Source: Cerrena zonata
Taxonomy: Eukaryota; Basidiomycota; Agaricomycetes; Polyporales; Cerrenaceae
DNA length: 64,000 bases
Reading direction: 5' to 3'
Assembly (NCBI GenBank): GCA_038087015.1
Contig: JASBNA010000049.1
Coordinates: 186,001-250,000 of the forward strand
Positions 1-9,887 of this stretch are shown here, one piece after another. The first letter of the stretch is position 1; each line of letters opens with the position of its first letter. Made by a program: the position numbers and the translations under genes. The notes below the pieces were generated by a model. It worked only from the letters and a program-made list of their open reading frames with translations, was not told the DNA's origin and did no database searches.

Positions 1-489
1 AGAGGTAAAAGTTCTATCTAAATTTTTTGATTCTAAGGCATTGGGAATCATTTGGTCCAAAGGAGTCTTTGGTTCATTGTTTGGAATCTCTATGGAAGCT
101 GATGGGATTAAAAGATCCAAGCTTGGAGGATTGGCTTGTCCATTTATAGTCAAATCAATTTGAGAATGATCTAAAGCTAAGTTCAATTCATCATTTAACG
201 TATTGACTCGATCTGGTATTGGTAAAGGAGATTGATTTAAAGGAGATTTGATTTCTTCTAAAGTTGGAACAGCAGCAAGAGTTGATAGGGTAGAAGTAGA
301 GATTCTTGAGTTCCTCAGATTCATTGACAAATTACTATTACGTTTTGACAGAAACGGTGAGTCAATGATTGAATAAACATGAGGACTATTATAAATATCA
401 GTATTTAAATCAAAATCAAAGTTTTCAGTTGACAAAGAACTTATAGAAGAACGATTTGAAAAATGATGTATTGAAGTACGTTTATTTAT
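1..489 (-). CDS. Left-edge partial gene, Ser/Asn-rich protein, N-terminal part only
   Basis: An open minus-strand frame runs from the window edge to an in-frame stop at 499-501; the gene's 3' part lies outside the window. The readable peptide is rich in Ser, Asn, Leu and Pro (for example SSISSLSTENFDFDLN and TLEEIKSPLNQSPLPIPD) and looks like a disordered regulatory N-terminus. The first in-frame ATG is at 324-322, but about 54 upstream codons keep the same coding-like composition. Either translation starts at 324, or a short 5' exon is spliced on: AT at 864-863 with a GTACGT donor and a CAG acceptor at 493-491 would give an in-frame AT|G start at G490. No TACTAAC branch site is visible, so the spliced model is weak. 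No family was recognised. Confidence 0.5.
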   Translation of the reverse strand, partial: MNKRTSIHHFSNRSSISSLSTENFDFDLNTDIYNSPHVYSIIDSPFLSKRNSNLSMNLRNSRISTSTLSTLAAVPTLEEIKSPLNQSPLPIPDRVNTLNDELNLALDHSQIDLTINGQANPPSLDLLIPSASIEIPNNEPKTPLDQMIPNALESKNLDRTFTS

Positions 490-1839
490 CCTGGATTGCG
501 TTATTCAGTTTAAATGAAAGACTTTCGATTGCAAAAAAAAATAGAGTATGAGACCAATTTATCTAACGAACTTTTCAGAGGCGATTGCAAGATTTATATC
601 TAAATTTTTAATCTTTAGACTTTTGGCGAATCGATTAAAAGGTTTAAATTTAGGATTTGTGATATTAAAAATAAGCGTGTGTCTTCGTACTAGCTTAAAA
701 TTCTTCTAAGATTTATACTAAATGTAAGGATATGCATGAGAACAAAGGAAGGGATCGAGGAATTTTGCTTTACTAGGGATACGAAGGGCTTCAAAGTATA
801 TCAATATGCATAACAAATTATTTAAAAAGCATTGCTTAGATCCTTTGTTGTAATTAACGTACATATCAAATAACTCAATAGAATAAAAAGTATAGAACGG
901 GTATGGGAATGACAAAACAATGTCACAATACAGAAAAAAAGGGCGTTCCTATTATTTAAATTCACACCCATGATGTGATCAGCTTGTTTGGGGAATAAAC
1001 AAGGTCTTCTGAGAAGGGTTGGAGGCTATTGGTAATGCAGCTTGCTAGGGGTTGTCTGGTTTTTTTTTTATATGTTTTTTGTTTCTTTCTATTCTTTAGC
1101 AAAAACAAACAAAAGCATCATTATTCAGACAAGCCGACAATAATAGGCTGCTCCTCAGTGAATAGCCTCTTGCCACCACCAAGTCTCGGTGACTCTAGCC
1201 AGTTCTTTTTGCATTCTTTGATCTTTTACAGAAAGCGATGTTATTACTGTATACAATGCAACGCATCCAATTTAACCAAATGCGGAAAGCACGAATTAAA
1301 TCTTAATTCGCTGTCGAAGTCTAATTCGCTGTCTAAATCTAATTTACTGCCAAATTCATAGTCCAAAGGGATGATTTGACATCAGCTGAACACTCCTTCT
1401 GGTATTGTTGCTTTAGACTATCGTCTATTTTGCAAAGAAAGAATTCGACGAACGGTCGTTATTGACTACCCGTTGAGGGAAGCATTCTTAGGGTATTACC
1501 GGATTGGGTTTAATTCAGAGGTTGAATCAGTTGGAAGGAGTCAAGACAGCATGCTTTAACGAAATAAATTAGGGAAAGGTGAAAATAATAATGACTTTTG
1601 ATTATTCATTTTAGTGCTTGTACATTCGATTCTGTGCTAGATGTAAGATGTACATTGATGAGACTACGAGGCATCAATTTAACTTTGATGACTTTCGATG
1701 ATGAAAATATCAACCATCCACATGTTTAGATGGGACTGCTGTGAGATGCTGCTCAAGGGATGATTATTTTGTATTGGCATGTAGCTCATTGGACCTAATA
1801 AAAGATTGGTTTGGAATTTGTAGTTCTGGAATGATTTTG

Positions 1840-1925
1840 TGTAGTGTCTACTTAGCTGGGTCTTGCATTGTCTACTTAGCTGAGTTTTGTATTGTCTACT
1901 AGTTGAGTCTTGTATTGTCTACTTA
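1840..1925. repeat. 24-bp minisatellite, about 3.6 copies
   Basis: Head-to-tail copies of a unit resembling TGTATTGTCTACTTAGCTGA plus GTCT occur at 1840-1863, 1864-1887, 1888-1910 (one base shorter) and 1911-1925 (partial). Copies differ by only a few substitutions. The repeat is intergenic and has no known function. Confidence 0.8.
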
Positions 1926-2086
1926 CAAAGACTACCCCTTAACATTTTCTTTTAATTAAAATTACCAAAAGGGCAAAAAGAATGTAAATCATACATTTGA
2001 TGAAGCTTGTCAACGGTAGACTCCGTGCTCCATATCATACTTGTGGCGGACCAATTCAGCCAGCCCTCACGCGTGCTGTCTTTTGA

Positions 2087-2121
2087 GTGAGCTAGGACGT
2101 GTTAGTGAGCTAGGACGTGTT
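2087..2121. repeat. Tandem duplication of a 17-bp motif
   Basis: The motif GTGAGCTAGGACGTGTT is present at 2087-2103 and again, identically, at 2105-2121, giving an 18-bp period. It lies just downstream of an ACGCGT hexamer in gene-free DNA. Confidence 0.8.
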
Positions 2122-2710
2122 TGTAAGACTTGATCTGTTTGTTCAAGTCATTTTCATACTTTAGAGCTGTGATGATACTCGCAAATGCTGTAGCTGCTAA
2201 ATTAGTCCTTAATAGGTAATATACTAAGTTGAATTATCCACAAGTTGGAAAATATTAGCAAGACTTGTAAAATAACATTTGCTGGCGTTTTATCGTATCA
2301 AGATATTTTATTTAAAGTGTTCTGATGCAAGATTAACCTTTTTAAGTAAATTAATATTAAATCTAATTTAGATCGGATATTTGAACCAAAAGTTCAAAAA
2401 GATAAGGTAGGGCAGATTCATGGAAGGTAGCAATCTTTCTATTGATAATCTTCGAAATGCCTTATCATTGTATGAAAACCTTCTTTGGCTATTGTGGATC
2501 CCTTGAAATGATCGTAAATGAACAAGACTTATCTCGTATAACGCCAATCTTACAATATATCCTAAAATATAATTTTAAATTGAAAAATACGTTTTATTGA
2601 TGGATAAAACAAAAAGTCTTCAAGAAGGAAACTTCGTAAAAGAGAAAGAAAAAAAAACATATAGACCATATAGAAGAAAATATTAGTGATGGAGAAAGAG
2701 TCCAGAACTT

Positions 2711-5044
2711 TTAGAATAAGGCAGTTTCAACTCTTTTCAAAGTCTTTGAAACAATAGTTAACCATTTTACTAATCTTTCGAAATCCCCATCTTCGATAGC
2801 TTCACGAAGACCTGGCCAGGTTTGACCAGCATAGCCAGTATAACGACCAGAAGCGAAAACAATATGTTTAAACCATTCACGACCATCTAAGCCTTTATGA
2901 TATAAGAAATTACGTTCGTAGTATTGAAGTAATTTATTATGATGTTTAATTTCAAAATGTAATTTGATTTTTTGCCACCAATGTAAATTGTTACGGTTAT
3001 TATAATCAGATTGTAAGCTTTCACCTTTCAAATCGAATTCAGCGGTGGTATTATATAATTTATTCAAATCTTGATAAATATTATCAACCAAGTATGATAA
3101 AGTTTTATTTTTATGATGATGCATGGCACCAACCTTATTATGACAGCCGTGAGTCATAATTAAATTGAAATAATAGCCTTGAGAAATCTCGTCAATGAAG
3201 AATTCATTTTCATCAACATTTGGGGTATCAATTTTTTCATTGAACCAAGATTTTGGTATCAAATCAACTGATTCATTAAAATAATTATAAAGGTCTGATG
3301 AGTAATCCTTCAATCCAAATTCAATAACTTCATGATTATTCAATTCAAAAATCAAAAGAGATAAGTATTTGGCAGCCAAATTATGATAAACAAAACCAGG
3401 GTCAGCAAATTTTGAAATCCAATAATAGGAATCATACGATGAATGGTACTGATAAATTGGGTCACCTTTACCTTGGCCAAAACCTAAATCAACTGAGGGG
3501 ATACCCAAGTGTTCCAAAAATACAGTATAATCAGAACCAGAACCTAAATTAGTTATTTTACCACCAGTTTCTTGATTGAAATGATCTAATAAAGTACCAA
3601 CACTTTCCTTTGGATATAACAAATTTGAAGCTATTTTTTTCAAAATCTTATTAAGAACAGGAGAAGCAGATAATTTCAAGTGTTGACCACTTACTGAACT
3701 ATCCAAATTTAAGTAGGCGATAACTTTAGATTGAAACTCTTTACTAAAATTTTCCCCCGCTTCGGTCAGTCCTAATAAACCTTGCTCTTCACCATCCCAA
3801 CTTGCTAATCTAATGGTACGTTTGAATTTATAACCAGATGCTTTTAATTTTCCTAAAGCTCTTGCAACTTCAATCAAAACAGCAGACCCAGAATGAGGAT
3901 CAGAGGCACCAGTAACCCAGGCGTCTCTATGGTTACCAATGAGAATGACTTCATCTTTCGATTCACCCTCGAATTCACCATAGACATTCCAAATAGGAGT
4001 GATATTATAAATTTGATTGTTATACAAATTCAACTGAACTTTTGGATTTGGCCCAATTGAATAATCATAACCTTCCAACTCACCAACCCATTTCTTAGGA
4101 GATTTAGCACCTTTACCATTCAATTTTGCCAAAATTGGTTTAATTTCACGATAAGAAATTGGTAATACTGGAATTTTACCAGTACTTTGATGAGGATCAC
4201 TTCTTTTAATATCGTCACCTTGACTTGGGTAACCCGGGGTTGTAGGATCCCCAGGAGTGGCACCTAATCCACCCAAAAATTGAGCGCTACCCCTTTGCAC
4301 AGAACCGTCATTACGAGCAGGTCCTTCTGGGTACTGTTTGTAGCCGTTAGCAGGTGTAATACCATGATCATCGCCAGGATCACTATAAAGTAAGACCCCA
4401 ATTGCACCATTATCTTGAGCAAATTTGACTTTCAACCCTCTGAAAATGGCACCGTAACGAGCAATTGCAATTTTACCATTTACATCAACACCCAATTTTT
4501 TCAATTCTTCAAAATCGTTCTTGGTACCGTAGTTAACATAAACGTACTCAGCAGTAACATTACCATTCGCAGCATATCCCAAAAAAGTTGGAACCGTATT
4601 ATTTTTAAAAGAAGCAGGGTCAACACTTAATTCGTCTTCCTCTAAAGGAGCCTTATACAAAGTTTCGTTTGTTTTTGAATCCAATAAGCTCAAATCGTGT
4701 TCATGAGGGAAACTTAAGTAAACTTCGTAAGTATCGATCGAAGCCGAAGCCCCGTATTCTTCAAATTTCAATTTAGTCCAATCGGCCAAATTTTTGGCAG
4801 TACCGGTTAAACTTGGTTTATCGGTATATTTTTGCAACCATTCGCCAGCGTGGTTACTTTCCAATTCATTAAGAATAACCTGTTCTGGGCTTAAACTTAA
4901 TGAATCCCTAGTTGAAATAAAATTCAGATAAACGTAAATTGCTAAATAGGTACAGAGTGAGTATTTCAAAATGGTGAAAGCCTTAGAGGCTCTATTGGTC
5001 CTTGCCACTGAGTACCCACTCAATGACTTTTCATCAATTGCCAT
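2711..5044 (-). CDS. VPS70: VPS70-like M28 peptidase (glutamate carboxypeptidase II / transferrin-receptor family)
   Basis: The product is a 777-residue type II membrane protein. A short cytoplasmic N-terminus is followed by one membrane segment (about residues 23-42), then a protease-associated domain, the M28 zinc-peptidase domain and a C-terminal helical dimerisation domain. The co-catalytic zinc residues of the family are present: NHRDAWVTGASDPHSG near residue 370 (His and Asp ligands), WDGEEQGLLG near 415 (catalytic Glu and Glu ligand), LNLDSS (Asp ligand) and QYHSSYDSYYW near 533 (His ligand). It is therefore probably active, unlike transferrin receptors. In S. cerevisiae the relatives are Vps70 (vacuolar sorting) and the Bsd2 adaptors Tre1/Tre2. 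The intact zinc ligands favour VPS70, but paralogue assignment is an inference. The start is the first ATG, directly before the N-terminal tail. Confidence 0.85.
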   Translation of the reverse strand: MAIDEKSLSGYSVARTNRASKAFTILKYSLCTYLAIYVYLNFISTRDSLSLSPEQVILNELESNHAGEWLQKYTDKPSLTGTAKNLADWTKLKFEEYGASASIDTYEVYLSFPHEHDLSLLDSKTNETLYKAPLEEDELSVDPASFKNNTVPTFLGYAANGNVTAEYVYVNYGTKNDFEELKKLGVDVNGKIAIARYGAIFRGLKVKFAQDNGAIGVLLYSDPGDDHGITPANGYKQYPEGPARNDGSVQRGSAQFLGGLGATPGDPTTPGYPSQGDDIKRSDPHQSTGKIPVLPISYREIKPILAKLNGKGAKSPKKWVGELEGYDYSIGPNPKVQLNLYNNQIYNITPIWNVYGEFEGESKDEVILIGNHRDAWVTGASDPHSGSAVLIEVARALGKLKASGYKFKRTIRLASWDGEEQGLLGLTEAGENFSKEFQSKVIAYLNLDSSVSGQHLKLSASPVLNKILKKIASNLLYPKESVGTLLDHFNQETGGKITNLGSGSDYTVFLEHLGIPSVDLGFGQGKGDPIYQYHSSYDSYYWISKFADPGFVYHNLAAKYLSLLIFELNNHEVIEFGLKDYSSDLYNYFNESVDLIPKSWFNEKIDTPNVDENEFFIDEISQGYYFNLIMTHGCHNKVGAMHHHKNKTLSYLVDNIYQDLNKLYNTTAEFDLKGESLQSDYNNRNNLHWWQKIKLHFEIKHHNKLLQYYERNFLYHKGLDGREWFKHIVFASGRYTGYAGQTWPGLREAIEDGDFERLVKWLTIVSKTLKRVETALF

Positions 5045-5693
5045 CTTTATATAGAATTGAGTGAAGATTAAGCTAAAGAGTGCAGAGGATGTTCTGAGAT
5101 TAAATAGTAGTACGGAATTTGATTAATTAAATCCTTTAGAGCCGCATCTTTTTTTCACATTTCAAATTCCGCAACTGTGGCCTGACTTGGTGTATGGGTG
5201 GTTGAACCGTGAATCATACTTAGTTTATAATAGTACCAGCTAACTGGAGAATGATAAGAGTAGTAAGCATTTGAAAGGAAGCTCACTCTTATGATTCCTA
5301 TACAACAGATCGTAGGGTTTCGAAAGCGATACTAGTGGCAACCGTGGCGAACTAAATTTGGGATTTTTTGATGTTCTAAGAGCCATTCGTGGATTTATTC
5401 ACATAATCAAGCTATCTTTAAGCAGAGTCAGGAATGCCAAAGCTTTGTCTTCGATGAAGTTTGTGAGCGAAATAATTTCTTTTGAGTAGATTACGAAGCA
5501 CAATTTGATGGTGGAATTCCTTCCATATTCGCCACGAGGGAATGTTCAAACCGCAAATCAATGCATGAGGCTGGTATTCAGCTTGTGTTTTGCAGCCAAA
5601 GAATCGTTATTTCTACGTGATGATTAGAGAAACTTTTAAATGTACAAGTATGAGAATTTAAGTCATAAAATTATGTATTGTGTATGAAGTTAA
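5045..5693. other. Intergenic region upstream of VPS70
   Basis: This 650-bp stretch holds the VPS70 promoter and the 3' flank of the next minus-strand gene. It contains only short fortuitous ORFs, and no RNA gene or repeat was recognised. Confidence 0.4.
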
Positions 5694-6317
5694 CTATTGA
5701 TTAATCATTAGATTTAATTTGTCTTCTAGTTTTTTCTCAACCTTTTCGTTTCTTAAAGGAGACTCTTGCTTGTCATTGTCAAAAGACTCTTGCAATATGT
5801 AGTGAGGTGATTTTCTGGTTGTTAGAGGGGAGCCCTTTTTCAATTTCATTTTCAGTAAAGTTTTATCAGTTGCAGCCTTTAGTTTCTTTTTAGTTTGTGG
5901 TTCTCTATTAATATTCTTGATTTTATACTTCCGTAACACATCACCTTCTGTATCTTCTATAGTAATGTTCTTATCTATATGATGGACATAGACTTGCTGA
6001 TCTTTATTCTTGACTGAGGAGGACGAGGAAAATGGAGACCCTGACGATGATGCAGACAACGAGTATGGCGAGTCTTTGTTTTTAGCTGCCACCACTCTCA
6101 TTACCTCACCATACTGATCTTCTATAATCATATCGTCACCGACTTGGTACGCAGAAGTAGCCACACTTCGTTCTCTCATCAGCTCGTCCTCTTGTTCTAT
6201 AACTGATGCAAAATTATCGGATGCGGTGGCTGATGAACCATCGGAGTCTGATAAAACTAGCTCTAGCTTGTCATTATGGCTAGTGTTAGGGTCTACCTCA
6301 GCATTAGAAGAAGCCAT
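5694..6317 (-). CDS. Uncharacterised 207-residue charged protein with a duplicated short motif
   Basis: I do not recognise this protein. The N-terminal third is acidic and Ser-rich (LELVLSDSDGSSATASDN), and the C-terminal third is basic (TKKKLKAATDKTLLKMKLKK), as in many small nuclear proteins. Two related short segments stand out: DDMIIEDQYGEVMRVV near residue 62 and KNITIEDTEGDVLRKYKI near residue 115. They share an x-I-x-I-E-D-x-x-G-[ED]-V-[ML]-R core, suggesting an internal duplication of a small beta unit. There is no signal peptide or membrane segment. The ATG start, length and codon use are consistent with a real gene. It is flanked by two gene-poor stretches. Confidence 0.65.
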   Translation of the reverse strand: MASSNAEVDPNTSHNDKLELVLSDSDGSSATASDNFASVIEQEDELMRERSVATSAYQVGDDMIIEDQYGEVMRVVAAKNKDSPYSLSASSSGSPFSSSSSVKNKDQQVYVHHIDKNITIEDTEGDVLRKYKIKNINREPQTKKKLKAATDKTLLKMKLKKGSPLTTRKSPHYILQESFDNDKQESPLRNEKVEKKLEDKLNLMINQ

Positions 6318-8487
6318 AGTTTAGATAAAGACATTCTAGGTTGAAATTTTTCTAATCATTTTCTTCTTTTTAACAGTCGAAAATCCCGAGAGGATGCAAA
6401 AACTGCACAAAAAAAAAAGTTACTGCCAAAAGAAAGATATACTTGCTACGAGAAGAATGCGGTTATACAGCAATACATTATCTTTTAACCTTTTATCGCC
6501 GTTATTATTGTTTAGCTTAGAATTGTACTATTAGCAACCTAATTTTCTTCTTCTCGTGCTATTTATTATTTACAAAAAGAGGTATACGTAATATGTAGCT
6601 TTGGAAACGCATACCGCAGGGATCCTAGCTTACAACTGGAGAGGAGGCTAGTGCTTCGTGGCGTAAAAGTCTCAGGCGTCTGGGTCCCTTCCCAACTCCT
6701 ACTCAAACCTAACATCTCGGGCTAAGTCCTGAAACCTGAACATTGCAGCCAAAGCGTTTCCAGACTTCGTTTTCTCAGTTCCATTAAGATGTCTTAAGAA
6801 AAAGAAAAAAAAAATGTTGGTGTACGGATGTTTATTCGACGAATACCGAAGATTCTGGGAGTCATTTGGGCCATCCTATCATGACGGCTCAAGCTATCGT
6901 CTACGGCCATATCCAGTATAAAGCATGATTACCCGTCCGATCAATAAGTATTAAGCTACTGAGAGCGATGATGAGTACGTTAGTGGGAGACCATAATGGA
7001 AACCATCGTGCTGTAGACTTTTTTTGCAGTTAATATTTTTCAACTAGACTTTTGGTATGTGGTTAGAGTCTAGCTGGGATGCTGACTCGATTAGCCATAT
7101 GAAAATGAGTATGTATAGCTTCCAACCAAACAGCGAAAATACAAGTATATTTGAGAGATTGATTCATCAATGAGATCCTGTCGTTACTATATTACAACCA
7201 AATTAAACAAACAGGCTTAATATTTAAGGATGATTACCATTTTCAGCATGCGCAACTCAACCTAAGTAATTATCAAGGGCGAAATTGAAAGGTGTCTGTA
7301 TTTTCCTCAGTCCTACTTACGGGACATAGCAATTTCATGCGTCCTTGTGAAACCACTCGGTAACTCTTATTTCGAATGGATGTCTTGCTACTTAACCAAG
7401 ACTGGGTTGGCTTTTCTCCTTACGATCGTAGTTTTGGAACGAAATGGTTTCAAAAGTTGAGGCCGCGAATTTTCGCTTTTGGTAAATTTGGCCCGATTTT
7501 TGCAGCAATTTTGACACAACTAGCAAAACATTTCCAGTGGGTATTTCAGCCGGTGTCAACACGAATAAGACTACATTCGAAATCGGTGCTTCTATAATGT
7601 TTAATGAAGAATTGAACCTTCGAAACAGGCCATACATATAAATAAGTCTATTATCCATACCGTGAAGTCTACAGACGATGAGTCCATATATATGATTAGA
7701 CCTAAAAAAGTGAATCACCTTATTGAGTTGCAAGCATATTTATAGCTGCATTATGATTTGTGTTGTTTCATGTGACATCCAGAATATTATTCTAGGATAA
7801 ACAAGTACTTTCCGAGTGTAATCCGTTCTCTTGAATCCGCAGGACGGACTCAATTGGTTGAGGTTTAGTCAGCCACATGAGAGGCTTTTTCATTATACAT
7901 TATGTACACACCTGCTTTTATTACAAGCTTAAGTGTAACGGGTTTTTGAATAAAAATAATCTGGGTATAGTATATTCCTTTGATTTATTGTCAATTTACG
8001 ATTTTCTGCAATGAAAATTATATCTATTACTCAAAATCTGTCAGCGATACCAGGTGGATCTACTCAAATGACATGTTTCAATACCTGGAGGTACATACCG
8101 AAAACTCTGTTTTTGAAAGTATGAAATAGATGATGCATAAAACTCTTCGCATAAAGCACAGTGTTGTCCATACGCTTCAATTTCCAATTGCTTATTTTCT
8201 CTTCTCTTGTATATTTATTAAGTCAAAGATTAACAGAAAGCATACTGTTGGTAAAAGAAAAGGTCGACCAATACAATCAACTAGTGTGACAAAAAACACT
8301 AAGTGGAAAGAAAAATGGAAAAGGCGTTTTCCCCCATAAACCACGTATACATATCTATACTCATCATATTTCCTCTAAACAGTGAAACAAGCAGGAGTAA
8401 ATACAAAAAAAATTGAGTACCAAACCAAAAAGACAAAGAGCAGTGAGTTGGTCAGAAACCAAAATTTTTCACACAAACAGAAAATAG
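6318..8487. other. Long gene-free stretch upstream of tRNA-Tyr
   Basis: About 2.2 kb contain no supported gene. Two ORFs overlap on opposite strands at 7376-7733, and another lies at 8130-8339; none has recognisable domains. The part near 6600-6760 is more GC-rich than its surroundings and could be transcribed, but no structured RNA family was identified. A TGACTC hexamer occurs near 7083. Confidence 0.4.
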
Positions 8488-8579
8488 CTCCCGGTGGCCA
8501 AGCTGGCTAAGGCGCGAGACTGTAATGGGTTCTCCTCAAAGTAATCTTGAGATCGGGTGTTCGACTCACCCCCGGGAGA
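8488..8579 (+). tRNA. tRNA-Tyr(GTA) with an 18-nt intron
   Basis: The acceptor stem pairs CTCCCGG (8488-8494) with CCGGGAG (8572-8578), and the discriminator base is A at 8579. The anticodon GTA is at 8522-8524, flanked by the CTGTAA loop start. The B-box is GTGTTCGACTC (8557-8567). The sequence matches the yeast tRNA-Tyr pattern, whose genes characteristically carry an intron one base 3' of the anticodon. Here the intron is 8526-8543, after which ATCTTG closes the anticodon stem. T-runs at 8580-8583 and 8585-8589 form the RNA polymerase III terminator. Confidence 0.95.
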
Positions 8580-8589
8580 TTTTCTTTTT
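8580..8589 (+). terminator. RNA polymerase III terminator of tRNA-Tyr
   Basis: Two T-runs (four and five bases) separated by one C follow the discriminator base directly, as expected for a tRNA gene. Confidence 0.8.
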
Positions 8590-9887
8590 GCATTCCCTTT
8601 TTTTTTTGGTTCCGGCGTGCGTAAAGATGATCTTTCACTGATTCTTTTATCAGCTTTATTTGATCTTACATTTTGTGATTTACATAAAGACAAAGACAAA
8701 ACGTTGTACAATACTTTAATCTTAAGCCGAAAGACAGGCAGTTGAATCAACCACACGAGCACTCAGTGTCTCTGATAATTGATCATGAAAGACAACTGGT
8801 TGAGTAGGGCATCATTTTTGACGAGGTTGCTCCGTAAGCACCACGTAATCTTTACCGAAACTCACCTAAAATTTTTTTTTTCTTTTCTTCCTTGTTCTTG
8901 TTTAATTCGGGAATCAAAACCGCTTAGCTAATTGCTTAGGTAATTGCTGGAAACACCGCTAAAGAAAATAATGCCAAAAATTTAATATTAAAACGGAAAA
9001 CGAAAAAATAAAGTAGAAAAAAACAAAAAAAAACAAAAAAAAACAAAAAAACACCAAAATAATAATGGAAAAGGGAAAAATAAAAAATTTAAAGCGAAAA
9101 AAACGGTTTTTGACACAATCCAAAAAAATCTCATCTCCTATTTGTGGATTTATTTCACTTCGTTTTATTTCTTTTTATTTTATTTTTTTTCTTTCACTTT
9201 ATTTTTTTTTGTATTTTTCCTTTATTTTTTCATTATTTTTATAGTGTGGGTACGGGTCTGGCGTACCATTCACACAACCTATTGCAAAGCGGCGTACAGT
9301 GTAGGCATCTTCCCGCTCGCCAGGCCCCGGCAGAACCAGAATTACTGTAGTAATATCTTTTGGCTCATGCGGCATTAAAGAAGGCTCTAAATCAGTTTTC
9401 TCTCTCTTTTTTTTTTTTCTTTTGATTGTTCGGTTTTATTTTTTTTTCTTTTTCCTTTGGATTTTTATTTTTCTAAAACAAGGCTCACGTGACCCAACGG
9501 ACTGAAACTTGTTTCCCACCCTCGGAATCCGGTTAAATTTTTCATTACAAAATCGAAAAAACGACGTTTTTTTTTTTTTTTTTTTTTTTTTTTTTCATTG
9601 CACAAAAGTTTATGCTTTCTTTTTTTTTTTTTTTTTGTTTTTTTACTAACTACTTCTTTTCTTTTACAAAGTTCAAATAAAGGAATAGAACTCAAAGTTA
9701 GGCTTTGATCTTTGTTATCAGTTAATACAGTCGTTTTTTTAGCGTGTCGGTCGATATATCGAATAGATCAAAAGGGAAAAGATTGAATAGAAAACGGTTT
9801 ACAAAGATAAATCCATCCGTTCTTTATAGTTAATCCTAGGTTCTTTGTTCTACCAAATCATAAGATATCTCCAAAAATTATTTCAGA
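8590..9887. other. NDT80 upstream region with long homopolymers
   Basis: This 1.3 kb stretch precedes NDT80. It contains an A-rich block with interspersed C (about 9019-9053), a 29-T run (9567-9595) and a second T-rich block at 9619-9644. An E-box CACGTG lies at 9486-9491, and CACAAAA at 9601-9607 fits the core of the middle sporulation element bound by Ndt80 itself. TACTAAC at 9644-9650 is followed by pyrimidine-rich sequence and AGs at 9671 and 9701, which could be the 3' end of a 5'-UTR intron. ORFs here are readings of the homopolymers. Confidence 0.5.
9486..9491. promoter_or_regulatory. CACGTG E-box upstream of NDT80
   Basis: This is a perfect palindromic E-box about 400 bp before the NDT80 start. 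Yeast basic helix-loop-helix factors (Cbf1, Pho4, Tye7) bind this hexamer. Functional relevance is inferred from position only. Confidence 0.35.

Larger units (their letters stand above)
501..2710. other. Long intergenic stretch with small tandem repeats, no supported gene
   Basis: Between the left-edge gene and VPS70 there is about 2.2 kb without a convincing gene. Short ORFs here (for example 1029-1361, whose first residues are runs of Phe read from poly-T) have no recognisable domain and poor composition. The region holds a 24-bp minisatellite at 1840-1925, a 17-bp direct repeat at 2087-2121, an ACGCGT hexamer at 2069-2074, and an imperfect 18-bp repeat near 1305-1345. A non-coding RNA cannot be excluded, but no snRNA, RNase P or tRNA signature was seen. 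Confidence 0.5.

Noticed and set aside
1035..1361. Possible 108-codon gene on the plus strand
   Set aside because: Much of its start is poly-Phe from a T-run, it has no domain, and it lies in repeat-bearing gene-free DNA.
6962..7086. C/D-box snoRNA (GATGATGA ... CTGA)
   Set aside because: Boxes are about 115 bp apart, but no terminal stem or D'/C' pair was convincing.
6814..7300. Solo LTR beginning with TGTTGG after an A-run
   Set aside because: No matching CA-end or target-site duplication could be found.
7376..7733. Overlapping ORFs on both strands
   Set aside because: They are mutual shadows over ordinary sequence with no conserved motif or plausible promoter.
8469..8762. Minus-strand ORF across the tRNA-Tyr gene
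   Set aside because: It is read through the tRNA and its flank on the opposite strand and is not protein-like.
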